From contig NZ_AZXF01000012.1 of NCBI RefSeq assembly GCF_000515115.1, positions 142,697 to 206,696 on the forward strand: 64,000 bases of DNA, in the 5' to 3' direction. Of this stretch, positions 55,303 to 63,793 are shown piece by piece. Source of the stretch: Nocardiopsis sp. CNT312. Its GTDB lineage: Bacteria > Actinomycetota > Actinomycetes > Streptosporangiales > Streptosporangiaceae. Every line of letters starts with the position of its first letter. Within the stretch, counting starts at the first letter, position 1. The translations under genes and the position numbers were made by a program. The notes beneath the pieces are model-generated. The model was given only the letters and a program-made list of their open reading frames with translations. It was not told the origin of the DNA and did no database searches.

Positions 55303-57462
55303 CTACTCGTCGGTGTCGATCCCCGGAGGGACAATGAAGTCTCCTGCCAGGATGCGATCGCGCGCCGCCTCCAGGGCCTGGCGGGTGTAGCCGCGTTCGG
55401 GCTTGGCCCCCGGGTGCCACCGCACCGGCTTGGGGTCCTCGTCGACCTCCATGACGCTCATCCGGGCGCGGACCGTGGGGCGCGACCACCGGAGCTCGGC
55501 CGCCAGAGCCTCCACCGACACGCCCTTGACGCCTTCCGACAGACGCAGCGCGGCCTGGATCAGACGCGGGAGCTGGTCTTCTCCCAGCGCCAGGCCGTCA
55601 GTGAGGTTGCGGAAGATCTCGTCGGCCTCTTCGCTGTTGGCGGACCCGCGTCCGGCCCGGTGCTCCAGGTCGCGGCGGGTGCGGCGGATGGAGTCTCCCA
55701 ACCCCTTGAGCATGTCGCCCAACGGACCGGCCTGCTCCGGAGCATCGGTGCTCTCCGGGGCCTGCTCCGGTTCGGGTGCGGGCGGCGGGGCGGGACGGCG
55801 CTTGGAACCGTCCAGGCCGGGCAGCCATCCCGCCTTGCGGGCCCGCTCCCACCGGTCCATGTACAGGCCCGGGTTGACCCGCACGGTGACGTCGTCGAGT
55901 TCGGGCCGCCACGGGGCGGTGGCCTCGGCCGCCTCGGCTCCCTTGGCCGGGTCGGCGTACAGGCCCCGGAACAGCCGCGGGTTCTCGGCCGCGTCGTGGC
56001 GCACCATCCCGTACCCCTGGGCGGGCATCTCCGAGGCCGAGGGCAGCTTGCCCTTCCACCCGAACAGGTGGTTGAGCTCGGTCTCGTCGTTGACCCGCAG
56101 CCCGATACGCACCTGCATCTGAGCGATCAGCGACTTGGGGACCGCGTCGGAGACGGCGCGCAGCGAGCACACCAGCGGCCGGATGGAAGCCGCGCGGGAG
56201 CGGTCCGACAGCTCGGTGATCTTGTCCTTGACGTCGGAGGGCAGGGAGGCGGTCTCGTCGGTGACGATCTGGATGTGGGGCACCGCGCTGGAGACGGGCA
56301 CCTTAGTGTCGTTGGCCGCGCGCATCAGGTCGGCGTAGCCCACCTTGCGGGCCTCCACCGCGGCCAGGGCGAAGTCGAGCATGCGCCGCATCTCCGCCGG
56401 ATCGGTGGCCACCCAGTCGATGGCGGACCGGGAGGAGCGGCCTTCGACCCAGGGACGAAGGTAGGGCTCGAACACGCCGCCGCCGTTGGGGTCGATGCCC
56501 CACACGATGACGTCGTCGCAGCGCAGCAGTGAGGCCATGATGGCCGCCAACTGCGAGGACTTGCCCGATCCGGTGGCACCGATGAGCAGTGCAGAGGCCC
56601 ACTTCAGATCCAGGGACACCTGGGAGCCGTCGCGGTAGACGCCGTTGCCGATGCCGTCGTAGATGGAGCGGCGCGTGTAGTCCTCGGGGTAAGGGACGGT
56701 CTCGGCCAGGGCGTCCACCGTGGAGACGAACAGCTCGAAGGTGCGCCGGGACTCGGGGACGGCGGCGACCTCCACCCCGCACCCGGCGGGCAGGTCGGCG
56801 TCGTCGGCCAGGCGGCGGGTGCTGCGCTCCAGAGCGTCCAGCCCCGCCGCCGGGGGAAGCTTGCCCTTGACGGTGTAGCCGGTCTTCCAGGTCCGGGCCG
56901 GGTCGCGGGGGTCGGGGTAGTCCCAGGCGCGGATGTCGGTGACCACGGTCCCGGTGATGCGGCACACCCGGTCGATGCGCCGCTCCCACTCCACCGCCAG
57001 ATCCAGGCGGGCCTTCTGCTCGGCCTCGGCGCTCTTGCGCTCCTGGGCGGCGATCTCCCAGGAGGCGGCCGCCGGACGCAGCAGTGCCGAGGCGACGGCA
57101 CCCACCCCCAGGGCGGCCAGCAGGTCCGCCGACCACGGGGTGCCCGCGGCCAGCGCCAGCGAGGTCCAGCCGGTGAACCCGGCCCAGCGTGCGGGCCGGT
57201 ACAGGCGCGGCAGCAGCGCCGCCCCGGCCGCGGCGGCGCGGGTGTAGGCCGCGGTGGCGCCGATCGCGCCGACCGAGGCCGGGCCCCACCAGGGCAGGGC
57301 CACATCGGGCAGCGTCCCCAACGTGGCCACCGCCAGCGCGGCGGAGGCGGCGTTGGCCGCTCCCAGGAACGGCCCCTGGGCGTGCGACCAGCGGCGGCGG
57401 ATCTGTTCACGGTCGCGTGCACTCTTCTTCTTGGACTTGCGGGGCGGGGTGGCGGTCGGCAT
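55303..57462 (-). CDS. FtsK/SpoIIIE-type DNA translocase (TraB-like)
   Basis: 719 residues. Basic N-terminus (PPRKSKKKSARDREQIRRRW), two to four hydrophobic segments between ~35 and 130, then the motor domain: Walker A LLIGATGSGKSS (295-302), Walker B region HIQIVTDETA. The C-terminal ~100 residues contain a winged helix (AALRLSEGVKGVSVEALAAE, LRWSRPTVRARM) that would bind specific repeats in DNA. A single translocase like this moves double-stranded AICE DNA between mycelia. ATG at 57462 after AAAAGGAG. The neighbouring iterons are the likely binding target. Confidence 0.9.
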   Translation of the reverse strand: MPTATPPRKSKKKSARDREQIRRRWSHAQGPFLGAANAASAALAVATLGTLPDVALPWWGPASVGAIGATAAYTRAAAAGAALLPRLYRPARWAGFTGWTSLALAAGTPWSADLLAALGVGAVASALLRPAAASWEIAAQERKSAEAEQKARLDLAVEWERRIDRVCRITGTVVTDIRAWDYPDPRDPARTWKTGYTVKGKLPPAAGLDALERSTRRLADDADLPAGCGVEVAAVPESRRTFELFVSTVDALAETVPYPEDYTRRSIYDGIGNGVYRDGSQVSLDLKWASALLIGATGSGKSSQLAAIMASLLRCDDVIVWGIDPNGGGVFEPYLRPWVEGRSSRSAIDWVATDPAEMRRMLDFALAAVEARKVGYADLMRAANDTKVPVSSAVPHIQIVTDETASLPSDVKDKITELSDRSRAASIRPLVCSLRAVSDAVPKSLIAQMQVRIGLRVNDETELNHLFGWKGKLPSASEMPAQGYGMVRHDAAENPRLFRGLYADPAKGAEAAEATAPWRPELDDVTVRVNPGLYMDRWERARKAGWLPGLDGSKRRPAPPPAPEPEQAPESTDAPEQAGPLGDMLKGLGDSIRRTRRDLEHRAGRGSANSEEADEIFRNLTDGLALGEDQLPRLIQAALRLSEGVKGVSVEALAAELRWSRPTVRARMSVMEVDEDPKPVRWHPGAKPERGYTRQALEAARDRILAGDFIVPPGIDTDE

Positions 57463-57488
57463 GGGCCGATACTCCTTTTCCAGACGCG

Positions 57489-57528
57489 GTGAAGGGCCGG
57501 GGCCCGTGGCGGGTCTCCGGCCCTTCAC
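57489..57528 (-). terminator. hairpin between the R/G-rich protein gene and traB
   Basis: Perfect 12-bp stem GTGAAGGGCCGG / CCGGCCCTTCAC with a 16-base loop in the 86-base gap. Confidence 0.6.
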
Positions 57529-57548
57529 GGCCGTGCGGGGGGTCGGGG

Positions 57549-59129
57549 TCAGTCGTCGCGCTGGGAGGCGTCCCAGCGGTGCTCACCGGCGCGCGGCGCC
57601 TCCAGGCGCTGCAATTCGGTCTCGTGCGCGGCCCGGAACAGGCCCGGCAGCTCGTCGGCGACGTCGGCGACCTGGTGCACGGCCGCGCTGAGCTGGTGCA
57701 TGTACTGCACCACCGCCGGGTGCAGCGGCTGTTCGCTCTGGGCCACCGCCGACATCTCGTGCAGCCCCGACCCGATGGTGCGCAGCATGCCCGGCAGGGC
57801 CTGCAACCCGCCCTCGTAGGTGAGCATGTGCACGTCGGCGCCGCCGAACGCCGCCAGGGCGGCGCGCATCTCGTCGGCGGCCGATTCGGCCCGGATGATC
57901 TCGTTGGGTTTGTTCATCACGTGTCCTTCCACGGGCGCGCCGGATCCTCCGGCGCCGATGGCCAGGCGCTGCCCGGCGGTGATCTCGCCCGGAGTGCGGG
58001 CGCTGGTACCGATGACGCGGCCGGTCAGCGCGCGCCGGGGTCGGCTGGAGCGCTCGGAGGCGCCCAAGACCGCCACCGCCAGCGCGGAGGCGGCGGCCGA
58101 GGCGTCCGACATCGGTCCGTAGCGGTCATCGCTGCGCACCCGCGACCACAGGCGGCCCCACCAGCGGGTCAGGGCACGCCACAGCGCGCCCGCCCGCAGG
58201 CGGCGGATACGGGCGCGCACGTAGTCGCGGGTGCGTCCCGAAGCGCGGCGCACGCGCACCCGCCCGGCCTTGACACGGGGGTGGCTCCAGCCGCGGCGCA
58301 GCCCGCCCCAGGCCCGGCCGAGCGGTCGTCGCCCGCTCGGCCGCGGGGCGGCGGGGTCGGTGATCGAGGTGGAGCGCCCCCGCGGGGCGAAGCCGCGGGC
58401 CCCGCCCCACCGGCCAGCACCGCCGGAGATCCTCGGAGAGCGCACTCCGGGCCGGAAGGCCCTGGAGCCGCCCCGCACACCGCCGACGCGCCCCCCAAGG
58501 GAGGGCCTGGCGGCGCCCCGCGTCGGGCCGGTGCGGCCCAGGCCACCTGCGGCGGATCGGGGCAGCACGCCCCTACCGCCACCGCGCCGTCCCAGGCCGA
58601 GGGGCGCAGCCCCGGACCGGACCGAACGTGCCCGGCCGGGAAGGCCGACGCCCGCCCGGAAGCGGCCAGTGCCTGCTTGGCCCCGCCCGGCCCCCGGGCC
58701 CCGGCCTGTGCCGGCGCCCCGGCCGAGTAGGCCGCGGAACCGGCCCCCGCCGCGCCCGCCTGCGGGAACAGCGGAGGCCCCGCGTCGGGCGGCCGAGCGG
58801 CGGCGGGCCCCGTGAGCCAGGTAGGCGGCCCCGGCGACCGCGGCCACTGCCCCCATAGCGGCCAGACCGGCCGGACCGGCCGCTCCGTAGGCCAGGCCGG
58901 AGGCGGTGGCCGCGTTCGAGGTGGCCAGTTCCAGCAGCGGGGGCAGCGGCGGCGGTTCCCCACTGCTCTCCTGGCCGGTGTCGCCGGGGAGGGCCTCGGT
59001 CTCCTCCGGCACGGGATCGGGCGCGGTGGTGCCGGCGGCCGCGCGTTCGGTCTCATCCAGGTCCGGGAGCGGTTCGGCGTTGGGGACCTCCACGCCCTGG
59101 TCGGGTTCGGTGTCGTCGTAAGTGCTCAT
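57549..59129 (-). CDS. AICE protein rich in Arg and Gly, with one hydrophobic segment
   Basis: 526 residues. An acidic N-terminus (TYDDTEPDQGVEVPNAEPLP) precedes a segment with small residues (AAGPAGLAAMGAVAAVAGAA, about 80-105). Residues ~110-330 are dominated by Arg, Gly and Pro (e.g. GRGAGTGRGPGAGRGQAGTG); a more normal C-terminal ~130 residues (MNKPNEIIRAESAADEMRAA) is helical. No known domain. The middle could bind DNA or form a flexible linker; a mating-pore or transfer accessory role is only inferred from its place beside traB. Confidence 0.6.
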   Translation of the reverse strand: MSTYDDTEPDQGVEVPNAEPLPDLDETERAAAGTTAPDPVPEETEALPGDTGQESSGEPPPLPPLLELATSNAATASGLAYGAAGPAGLAAMGAVAAVAGAAYLAHGARRRSAARRGASAVPAGGRGGGRFRGLLGRGAGTGRGPGAGRGQAGTGRFRAGVGLPGRARSVRSGAAPLGLGRRGGGRGVLPRSAAGGLGRTGPTRGAARPSLGGRVGGVRGGSRAFRPGVRSPRISGGAGRWGGARGFAPRGRSTSITDPAAPRPSGRRPLGRAWGGLRRGWSHPRVKAGRVRVRRASGRTRDYVRARIRRLRAGALWRALTRWWGRLWSRVRSDDRYGPMSDASAAASALAVAVLGASERSSRPRRALTGRVIGTSARTPGEITAGQRLAIGAGGSGAPVEGHVMNKPNEIIRAESAADEMRAALAAFGGADVHMLTYEGGLQALPGMLRTIGSGLHEMSAVAQSEQPLHPAVVQYMHQLSAAVHQVADVADELPGLFRAAHETELQRLEAPRAGEHRWDASQRDD

Positions 59130-59140
59130 GCCGCCCCCGT

Positions 59141-59329
59141 TCAGATCAGGTTGGACAACATCGGGGTGAGCGCGCTGATGAAGCGCGCGACGGCGTCGGC
59201 GCCGCTGATGATCAGGCCGACGAAACCGCTGATCAGCGCCGCGACCGATTCGGGGGCGCGGAAGAACCACAGGATCAGCGAGCCGACGATGAAGACGACG
59301 AAGAGTTGGCCCAGGCAGCCGCGGAACAT
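59141..59329 (-). CDS. small two-span membrane protein
   Basis: 62 residues, almost wholly hydrophobic: FRGCLGQLFVVFIVGSLILW, a short FRAPES turn, then VAALISGFVGLIISGADAVA. ATG at 59329 after GAGGAG. Eleven bases before the R/G-rich gene. Resembles Spd-type spread proteins of actinomycete plasmids in size and topology only. Confidence 0.7.
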   Translation of the reverse strand: MFRGCLGQLFVVFIVGSLILWFFRAPESVAALISGFVGLIISGADAVARFISALTPMLSNLI

Positions 59330-59443
59330 GACGGGATCTCCTCGCAGAGGACAGGGGGTGGAAGGGGCCCCTTCACGGGGCCGCCGTGCCGCGCGCGGCG
59401 GAGAAGGTGTGCGCACCCGCCGGAAACGGGCGGGCAAGAGGTG

Positions 59444-59477
59444 CGCCCCTTCTCCGCCCACGGGCGGAGAAGGGGCG
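59444..59477 (-). terminator. hairpin after the membrane-wHTH gene
   Basis: Perfect 16-bp repeat CGCCCCTTCTCCGCCC / GGGCGGAGAAGGGGCG with a 2-base centre (effective loop larger), eight bases beyond the stop at 59486. Confidence 0.65.
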
Positions 59478-59485
59478 GGGCGAGT

Positions 59486-60922
59486 TCAGGAGTCGTTGGC
59501 CTTCGCCGGGTCGAACACCGGGTAGCCCTCGGCCCACAGGGCCGTGCGGGTGTCGCGCACGGTGGATCGAGCGATGCCGGTGTCGCGCACGATCTGTCGG
59601 GTGGGCACGTCTCGCCCATGGGCGGCGATGTAGAGCATCACCTCACGCCGGTGCCCTTCCAGTTCCAGGTATCCGGCCAGTTCAGCCAGAGCGGGCGGCT
59701 GCTCCGCCCCCGCTCCCGCCCGTGGGGCGGAGACCGGGGTGCCCGCGCCCGTGCCCGCCCCGTCGTCGGCGTGCGCCTGGGCGACGGTGGCGCTGTGCCC
59801 GCCCGGGGCGGGCGGAACTTGAACGCTTCGGGCGGCCGGGGCGCCCCCGGTGGGCGGGGCGCCATCCAGCAGCGCCTGAAGGGCGTCGGTGCCCCGCTCG
59901 GCCAGAACGGCCACGTGCTCCTCGGCCAGCGCGGCCAGGACCCGCCGCATCCGGTCGACCTCCCCCGCCTCCAACTCAGCGGACGGCTGAGCCGGACCGC
60001 TCTCCTCCAGAGCGGGGATGAACGCGCCGGCGGCCGTCGCCTCCAGGCGGCGGCGCTCGGCCTCCCACTGGCCGGTGCGCCACTGGTCGGTGTTGGCGCG
60101 GATCACCGCCCGAATCACCGTGGTGGCACCCCACGAGGCGGCCGAGGCCCCCAGCGCGATGACCGCGCCAGTGATCCCCACCAGGCCCAACAGGCCGGTG
60201 CCCCCGGCGATGATGCCGGTGGTGTTGAGCCCCACCGACACCACCAGCAGGAGCGCGATCGCACCGAGCATCAGCGCCAGCACCCGGCGGGCGTCCGGCC
60301 CCAGCGCGGCCAGATCGGCCTTGTTGTGGGTGCGCACCAGCCCCTGGAAGGTCAACAGCAGGATCACCGGGACGGTCAGTAGCGCCTCGGCCAAGATGGC
60401 GACCAGCACCGCGATGGGCAGCTCCCACGAGGTGTGGGCCCAGGCCCCGATACCCAACGCGGAGGCGGCCGACCCGGCCAGGGACACCCCGATCAGCATC
60501 CGCCGGATACGCGGATCGGCCTGGTGCAGGGCCAGCGCAGAGGCGGCCGGGTTGTCGGCCTCCTCGTAGGTGTCGATGGCCTCCAGCGTGGCGGCAGCCC
60601 GGTCGGCGCGGGTCTCGGCCACGGTCAGCGCCCTCTCGCCCCGCTGGGCGTGGGAGCGGCGCCGCCGCCGTGCCTGGGAAAGCCGGTCCTCTGCCTGCTC
60701 GGCCTGCTCGGCCAACACCGCCCGCGACACGGTATCGGCCACCGCGATGCGCTGGTTCAGGGTGCGGGGGTTGGCGGCCGGGTCGGTGGTGAGGGTGGAG
60801 TCGTCCACCCCGTGCAGGTCGTCGGTGGCGGTGTTCAGGCGCCGCCAGGTCTCTACCGCCTGGGCGGGGTCGGATCCGCCGTCCGCGGGCGGCCGGTGGG
60901 GGGTCTTCTTCTTGCGCAGCAT
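59486..60922 (-). CDS. membrane protein with C-terminal winged helix
   Basis: 478 residues. An N-terminal soluble part with coiled-coil-like Ala/Glu/Arg heptads (~60-130), four membrane spans (~142-163, 168-193, 212-233, 238-262), an Ala/Pro/Gly linker, and a C-terminal DNA-binding-like helix-turn-helix (GRDVPTRQIVRDTGIARSTV). This topology resembles DUF2637/SpdB-type AICE membrane proteins with replication or spreading roles. ATG at 60922 after CAAGGAAGG. Confidence 0.75.
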   Translation of the reverse strand: MLRKKKTPHRPPADGGSDPAQAVETWRRLNTATDDLHGVDDSTLTTDPAANPRTLNQRIAVADTVSRAVLAEQAEQAEDRLSQARRRRRSHAQRGERALTVAETRADRAAATLEAIDTYEEADNPAASALALHQADPRIRRMLIGVSLAGSAASALGIGAWAHTSWELPIAVLVAILAEALLTVPVILLLTFQGLVRTHNKADLAALGPDARRVLALMLGAIALLLVVSVGLNTTGIIAGGTGLLGLVGITGAVIALGASAASWGATTVIRAVIRANTDQWRTGQWEAERRRLEATAAGAFIPALEESGPAQPSAELEAGEVDRMRRVLAALAEEHVAVLAERGTDALQALLDGAPPTGGAPAARSVQVPPAPGGHSATVAQAHADDGAGTGAGTPVSAPRAGAGAEQPPALAELAGYLELEGHRREVMLYIAAHGRDVPTRQIVRDTGIARSTVRDTRTALWAEGYPVFDPAKANDS

Positions 60923-60925
60923 GGA

Positions 60926-61051
60926 TCAGCCTTCCTTGGGAGTGGGGCGGGTCTGGGTCATCAGGTGGGGGCCGCCACTCACACGCAGCAGGACCGCCAC
61001 GAGGGTGCACAGCAGGGCCAGCGCGGCCAGGCCGAGCGCGAAGCCGGTCAT
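60926..61051 (-). CDS. single-span small membrane protein
   Basis: 41 residues with one hydrophobic helix (GFALGLAALALLCTLVAVLL). ATG at 61051 directly after AAGGAGAG. Three bases before the 478-residue membrane gene, so translated with it. Confidence 0.6.
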   Translation of the reverse strand: MTGFALGLAALALLCTLVAVLLRVSGGPHLMTQTRPTPKEG

Positions 61052-61073
61052 CGTCTCTCCTTGCACGTGGGGG

Positions 61074-61367
61074 TCAGGCGGCCGTGTCGGCCAGAGCAGC
61101 GATGCGTTCGCCGTAGGCGTCGACCAGGGCGGCGATCGTGGACGCGGCCTGTTCCACACCGGAGCGGACGCCGCCGGGGTGCTCTGCCAGGGGGCTAGCC
61201 AGGGGGAGGTGGTCGATGGCGCGGTCTTGTAGCAGGTCGTCGAGGATGTCGGCGCGGGCGGCCCGTTCGTCCTCGCTCTCCCCGGGCAGGGACTCGGCCC
61301 CCAGGTCGGCCAGCAGCTCCAGCCAGGGGTCGACCAGGTCGGCGGTGGGGAACAGGGCGTGCGGCAT
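61074..61367 (-). CDS. hypothetical AICE protein
   Basis: 97 acidic residues, mainly helical: HALFPTADLVDPWLELLADL, ESEDERAARADILDDLLQDR, STIAALVDAYGERIAALADT. No recognised domain. ATG after CTGGAGCC. Part of the leftward transfer operon. Confidence 0.65.
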   Translation of the reverse strand: MPHALFPTADLVDPWLELLADLGAESLPGESEDERAARADILDDLLQDRAIDHLPLASPLAEHPGGVRSGVEQAASTIAALVDAYGERIAALADTAA

Positions 61368-61390
61368 GTGGGGCTCCAGAAGACGGGGCG

Positions 61391-61417
61391 GCCCCGGACA
61401 GCAGGGGTGTCTGGGGC
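61391..61417 (-). terminator. hairpin in the transfer operon
   Basis: 10-bp stem GCCCCGGACA / TGTCTGGGGC (one G:U) with a 7-base loop, between the 119- and 97-residue genes. Confidence 0.45.
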
Positions 61418-61485
61418 TGCGGGCGGGATCGGCTGCGGGTCAGTGGTCCGGGTCGGGTCGGCGGCCGGCGAGCATCCCGGCTTGG

Positions 61486-61845
61486 TCAGGCGGACTTCTC
61501 GTCGCGGACGGCGGCCTGGGCGTGCACCTGGACACCGGCACCCTCCCAGTCGGGGCAGCTAAGAAACGCGATGTGGAAGTTCTGCGGGTCATAGACCGGG
61601 GTGTTGACTGCCTGGGCCAGGTCGTTGAGGAAGGCCGCGCCCTGGGTGTGAGAAGCCTTACCGGGGCGTTGGTCGATCCCCATCTCGATGCTGAGGCCGA
61701 TCACGCTGGTGCTGACACCCACGCGCACGTAGGGCATGTAGTCGGCGTCCTGGTCCATGCGACCGACGATCACCGAGGCGATCGCGAGCAGATCGGGTGT
61801 GGTCAGGTTCCGTGCGGGGCGGCCGGTGTCGAGGTCAGTGGCCAT
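61486..61845 (-). CDS. hypothetical AICE protein, first gene of the leftward operon
   Basis: 119 residues: LTTPDLLAIASVIVGRMDQD, ADYMPYVRVGVSTSVIGLSI, DPQNFHIAFLSCPDWEGAGV. No known motif. ATG at 61845 after GAAGGAGACC. It faces the GntR-kinase gene across a 487-base gap that carries the repressor-like repeats. Confidence 0.65.
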   Translation of the reverse strand: MATDLDTGRPARNLTTPDLLAIASVIVGRMDQDADYMPYVRVGVSTSVIGLSIEMGIDQRPGKASHTQGAAFLNDLAQAVNTPVYDPQNFHIAFLSCPDWEGAGVQVHAQAAVRDEKSA

Positions 61846-62185
61846 GAACGGGTCTCCTTCGTTCGGGTGGTGTGGGCCCGGGTGGTCCCCGCCCGGCCCT
61901 CTCCTTCGCCGTGTTGTGCCGGCGGGGTGAGGGCTGGACAGGCACCCCAGGGGTGCGGCGCGGCCATTCCTTCAGACCAGCCCGTAGGTAGGTCTGTCGT
62001 GGTCACGACTTCCCTTCGCCGCCCCTTGTCTGCTCGGGGTGGGGTCAGGGCTTGCGCGCTATGTGCCTCAAGAGGCTTGTGAAAGCTCGTGCGCTCCGGG
62101 ATTCCACACGGTGGACAGGGCTCTGCCCTGGCCGCCGGAGTCCTCTTCCGGGCTGCTTCGACCTCCAAGAGGCCATAGCAAGAAG

Positions 62186-62219
62186 CTAACAGTTGATAGG
62201 CATAAAAATCAACTGTTAG
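62186..62219. promoter_or_regulatory. candidate GntR-type operator
   Basis: Perfect inverted repeat CTAACAGTTGAT-N10-ATCAACTGTTAG in an AT-rich patch between the divergent transfer operon and the regulator gene. The half-site ACTGTTAGGAA recurs at 62271. Confidence 0.65.
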
Positions 62220-62264
62220 GAACAAGGGTGCTCGAAGTCGCGTTCTGAACAGGAGAGACGCTGG

Positions 62265-62292
62265 TTGGTCACTGTTAGGAAGTAGGTACGAT
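62265..62292 (+). promoter_or_regulatory. promoter of the GntR-kinase gene with embedded operator half-site
   Basis: TTGGTC (-35, 62265-62270), 16-base spacer, TACGAT (-10, 62287-62292). The spacer contains the operator half-site ACTGTTAGGAAG at 62271-62282, so a bound repressor would cover the core promoter. Confidence 0.55.
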
Positions 62293-62332
62293 GTCCGGGT
62301 TGAAGCCGGGATGTACGCACGAGAGGACCCGC

Positions 62333-63181
62333 ATGCCTGCTGATTCACGCCGCCCGCGCTCGGAGGCTGTCTACGAGCAGGTCGCACGCAACATCCGCAA
62401 CGGCATCGAGGCGGGCGTGCTCCGGCACGGTCAGGCCTTGCCGTCCACCCGGCAACTTGCTGAGGAATGGAAGGTCAGCGTCCACACCATCAGTGAAGCG
62501 ATGAGGCTTCTCATCGAAGACGGGCTGGTGATCAGCAAGTCTCGATCTCAGCGAGTCATTCACGCGCCGAACCAGACGGCTCGGGGCGGGATCCGCCTTC
62601 GGACGCCGAACGTGCTGTTGATCGGTGGTTACGCGGGAAGTGGTAAGAGCGAGCTCGGGCGAGTGCTCGCACGGGAAACCGGCTGGCCGATGCTCGACAA
62701 GGACACCCTGACCCGACCGGTCGTTGAGGCCGCGCTAGAGGTTCTGGGCACCTCTCCGCATGACCGGGAGTCGGACACCTACTTGACCCTGATCCGACCA
62801 CGTGAATACGAGGCGCTGGCCGCAGCGACCCGGGAGAACGTGGAATGCGGCACTAGCGTGATCACCGCAGCCCCGTACATCCGCGAGTTCACCGACCCGG
62901 CATGGATCGACAGGACCAAGGCCACATACGAGGGGCTTGGTGCGAAGCTCACGTTCGTGTGGGTGAACTGTGACGCGGAAAGCATGCACACCTACATCCG
63001 CCACCGGGGTGCCGCACGAGATGCCGCCAAGCTGGCCGACTGGCAGGGATACCTGAACGGCATCGACGTGGATTTCAGGCCGTCCACCGACCACGTGGTG
63101 GTCGAGAACTCGACATCGGCTCCGCCGTTGCAGAACCAGGCGGACGACCTGGTGAAGAAGCTGATGGTGGAGAGCTCGTGA
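62333..63181 (+). CDS. GntR regulator fused to a P-loop kinase
   Basis: 282 residues. N-terminal GntR winged helix (SEAVYEQVARNIRNGIEAGV, ALPSTRQLAEEWKVSVHTIS, LIEDGLVISKSRSQRVI; about 8-78) joined to an AAA_33/Zeta-like kinase fold (Walker A GGYAGSGKS at 98-106, then GWPMLDKDTLTRP and RPREYEALAAATRENVECGT). ATG at 62333 is chosen for GAGAGGACC; an ATG at 62291 would lie in the -10 box. The usual effector domain of GntR proteins is replaced by an enzyme. Overlaps or abuts the next kinase gene. Lower GC than the chromosome. Confidence 0.8.
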   Translation: MPADSRRPRSEAVYEQVARNIRNGIEAGVLRHGQALPSTRQLAEEWKVSVHTISEAMRLLIEDGLVISKSRSQRVIHAPNQTARGGIRLRTPNVLLIGGYAGSGKSELGRVLARETGWPMLDKDTLTRPVVEAALEVLGTSPHDRESDTYLTLIRPREYEALAAATRENVECGTSVITAAPYIREFTDPAWIDRTKATYEGLGAKLTFVWVNCDAESMHTYIRHRGAARDAAKLADWQGYLNGIDVDFRPSTDHVVVENSTSAPPLQNQADDLVKKLMVESS

Positions 63182-63705
63182 TGAAGGCCGGGATCATTCT
63201 CTACGGCCCGCCGGCGGCCGGAAAGAGCTCGGTCACCCGTGAGCTTCAGAACCTCGATCAGCGATTTGAGCTCTTCCGCCGCATGAAGACCGGCCGTGGG
63301 CGATCCTCCGAATACCGAATGGTGACCCCTGAAGACATCCAGGAAGCTCATCGGCGGGGTGAGGTCGTTTGGCAGAACGAGCGCTACGGCTCCGTCTACG
63401 TGATCGACCGTCCGGGGCTGGTGGCGATGATGGAAGACCGGATACCGGTCGTGCACCTCGGCCAGGCCGAGGGGGTCTTGGCTGTCCTCACGGCTGTGCC
63501 CGCTTGCTGGCTGGTGGCCTACCTCTGGTGTCCTCGGGAGGTCGCCCTTAGCCGGATCAGAGAGCGGGCCACCGGAGACACCGAAGAACGGGTGAGGGTG
63601 TGGGATGAGACACCGGAACTACCCACCGCCGACCTGATCGTGGACACGAGCATGACAGCGATATCAGAGGTGGCGAAGCGCGTCGAATCATCGCTTCCGC
63701 GCTGA
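63181..63705 (+). CDS. guanylate-kinase-like P-loop protein
   Basis: 174 residues. Walker A GPPAAGKSS (9-17), then a substrate-binding region of guanylate kinase type (RMKTGRGRSSEYRMVTPEDI, WQNERYGSVYVIDRPG), HLGQAEGVLAVLTAVPACWL and a lid with Arg residues (SRIRERATGDTEERVRVWDE). True GMK sequences differ at several nucleobase contacts, so the substrate may not be GMP. ATG at 63181 (a GTG one codon earlier overlaps the previous stop). Forms an operon with the GntR-kinase gene. Confidence 0.75.
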   Translation: MKAGIILYGPPAAGKSSVTRELQNLDQRFELFRRMKTGRGRSSEYRMVTPEDIQEAHRRGEVVWQNERYGSVYVIDRPGLVAMMEDRIPVVHLGQAEGVLAVLTAVPACWLVAYLWCPREVALSRIRERATGDTEERVRVWDETPELPTADLIVDTSMTAISEVAKRVESSLPR

Positions 63706-63793
63706 ATCTGGCGACCTTCAGAAAGAACTACTGAGGTTTAATTTGTGGGGTTACTGGTCTTGACAGGCCACTCCGGCAGGCTATGCCGAAGGT
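63706..63793. other. low-GC gap before the transposase
   Basis: 88 bases, AT-richer than the surroundings, probably holding the left end of the insertion sequence. No second copy of the tRNA-Met 3' end is found in it. Confidence 0.4.

Noticed and set aside
63706..63793. Right attachment site of the AICE
   Set aside because: No copy of the tRNA-Met 3' sequence is present; the site must lie beyond the window.
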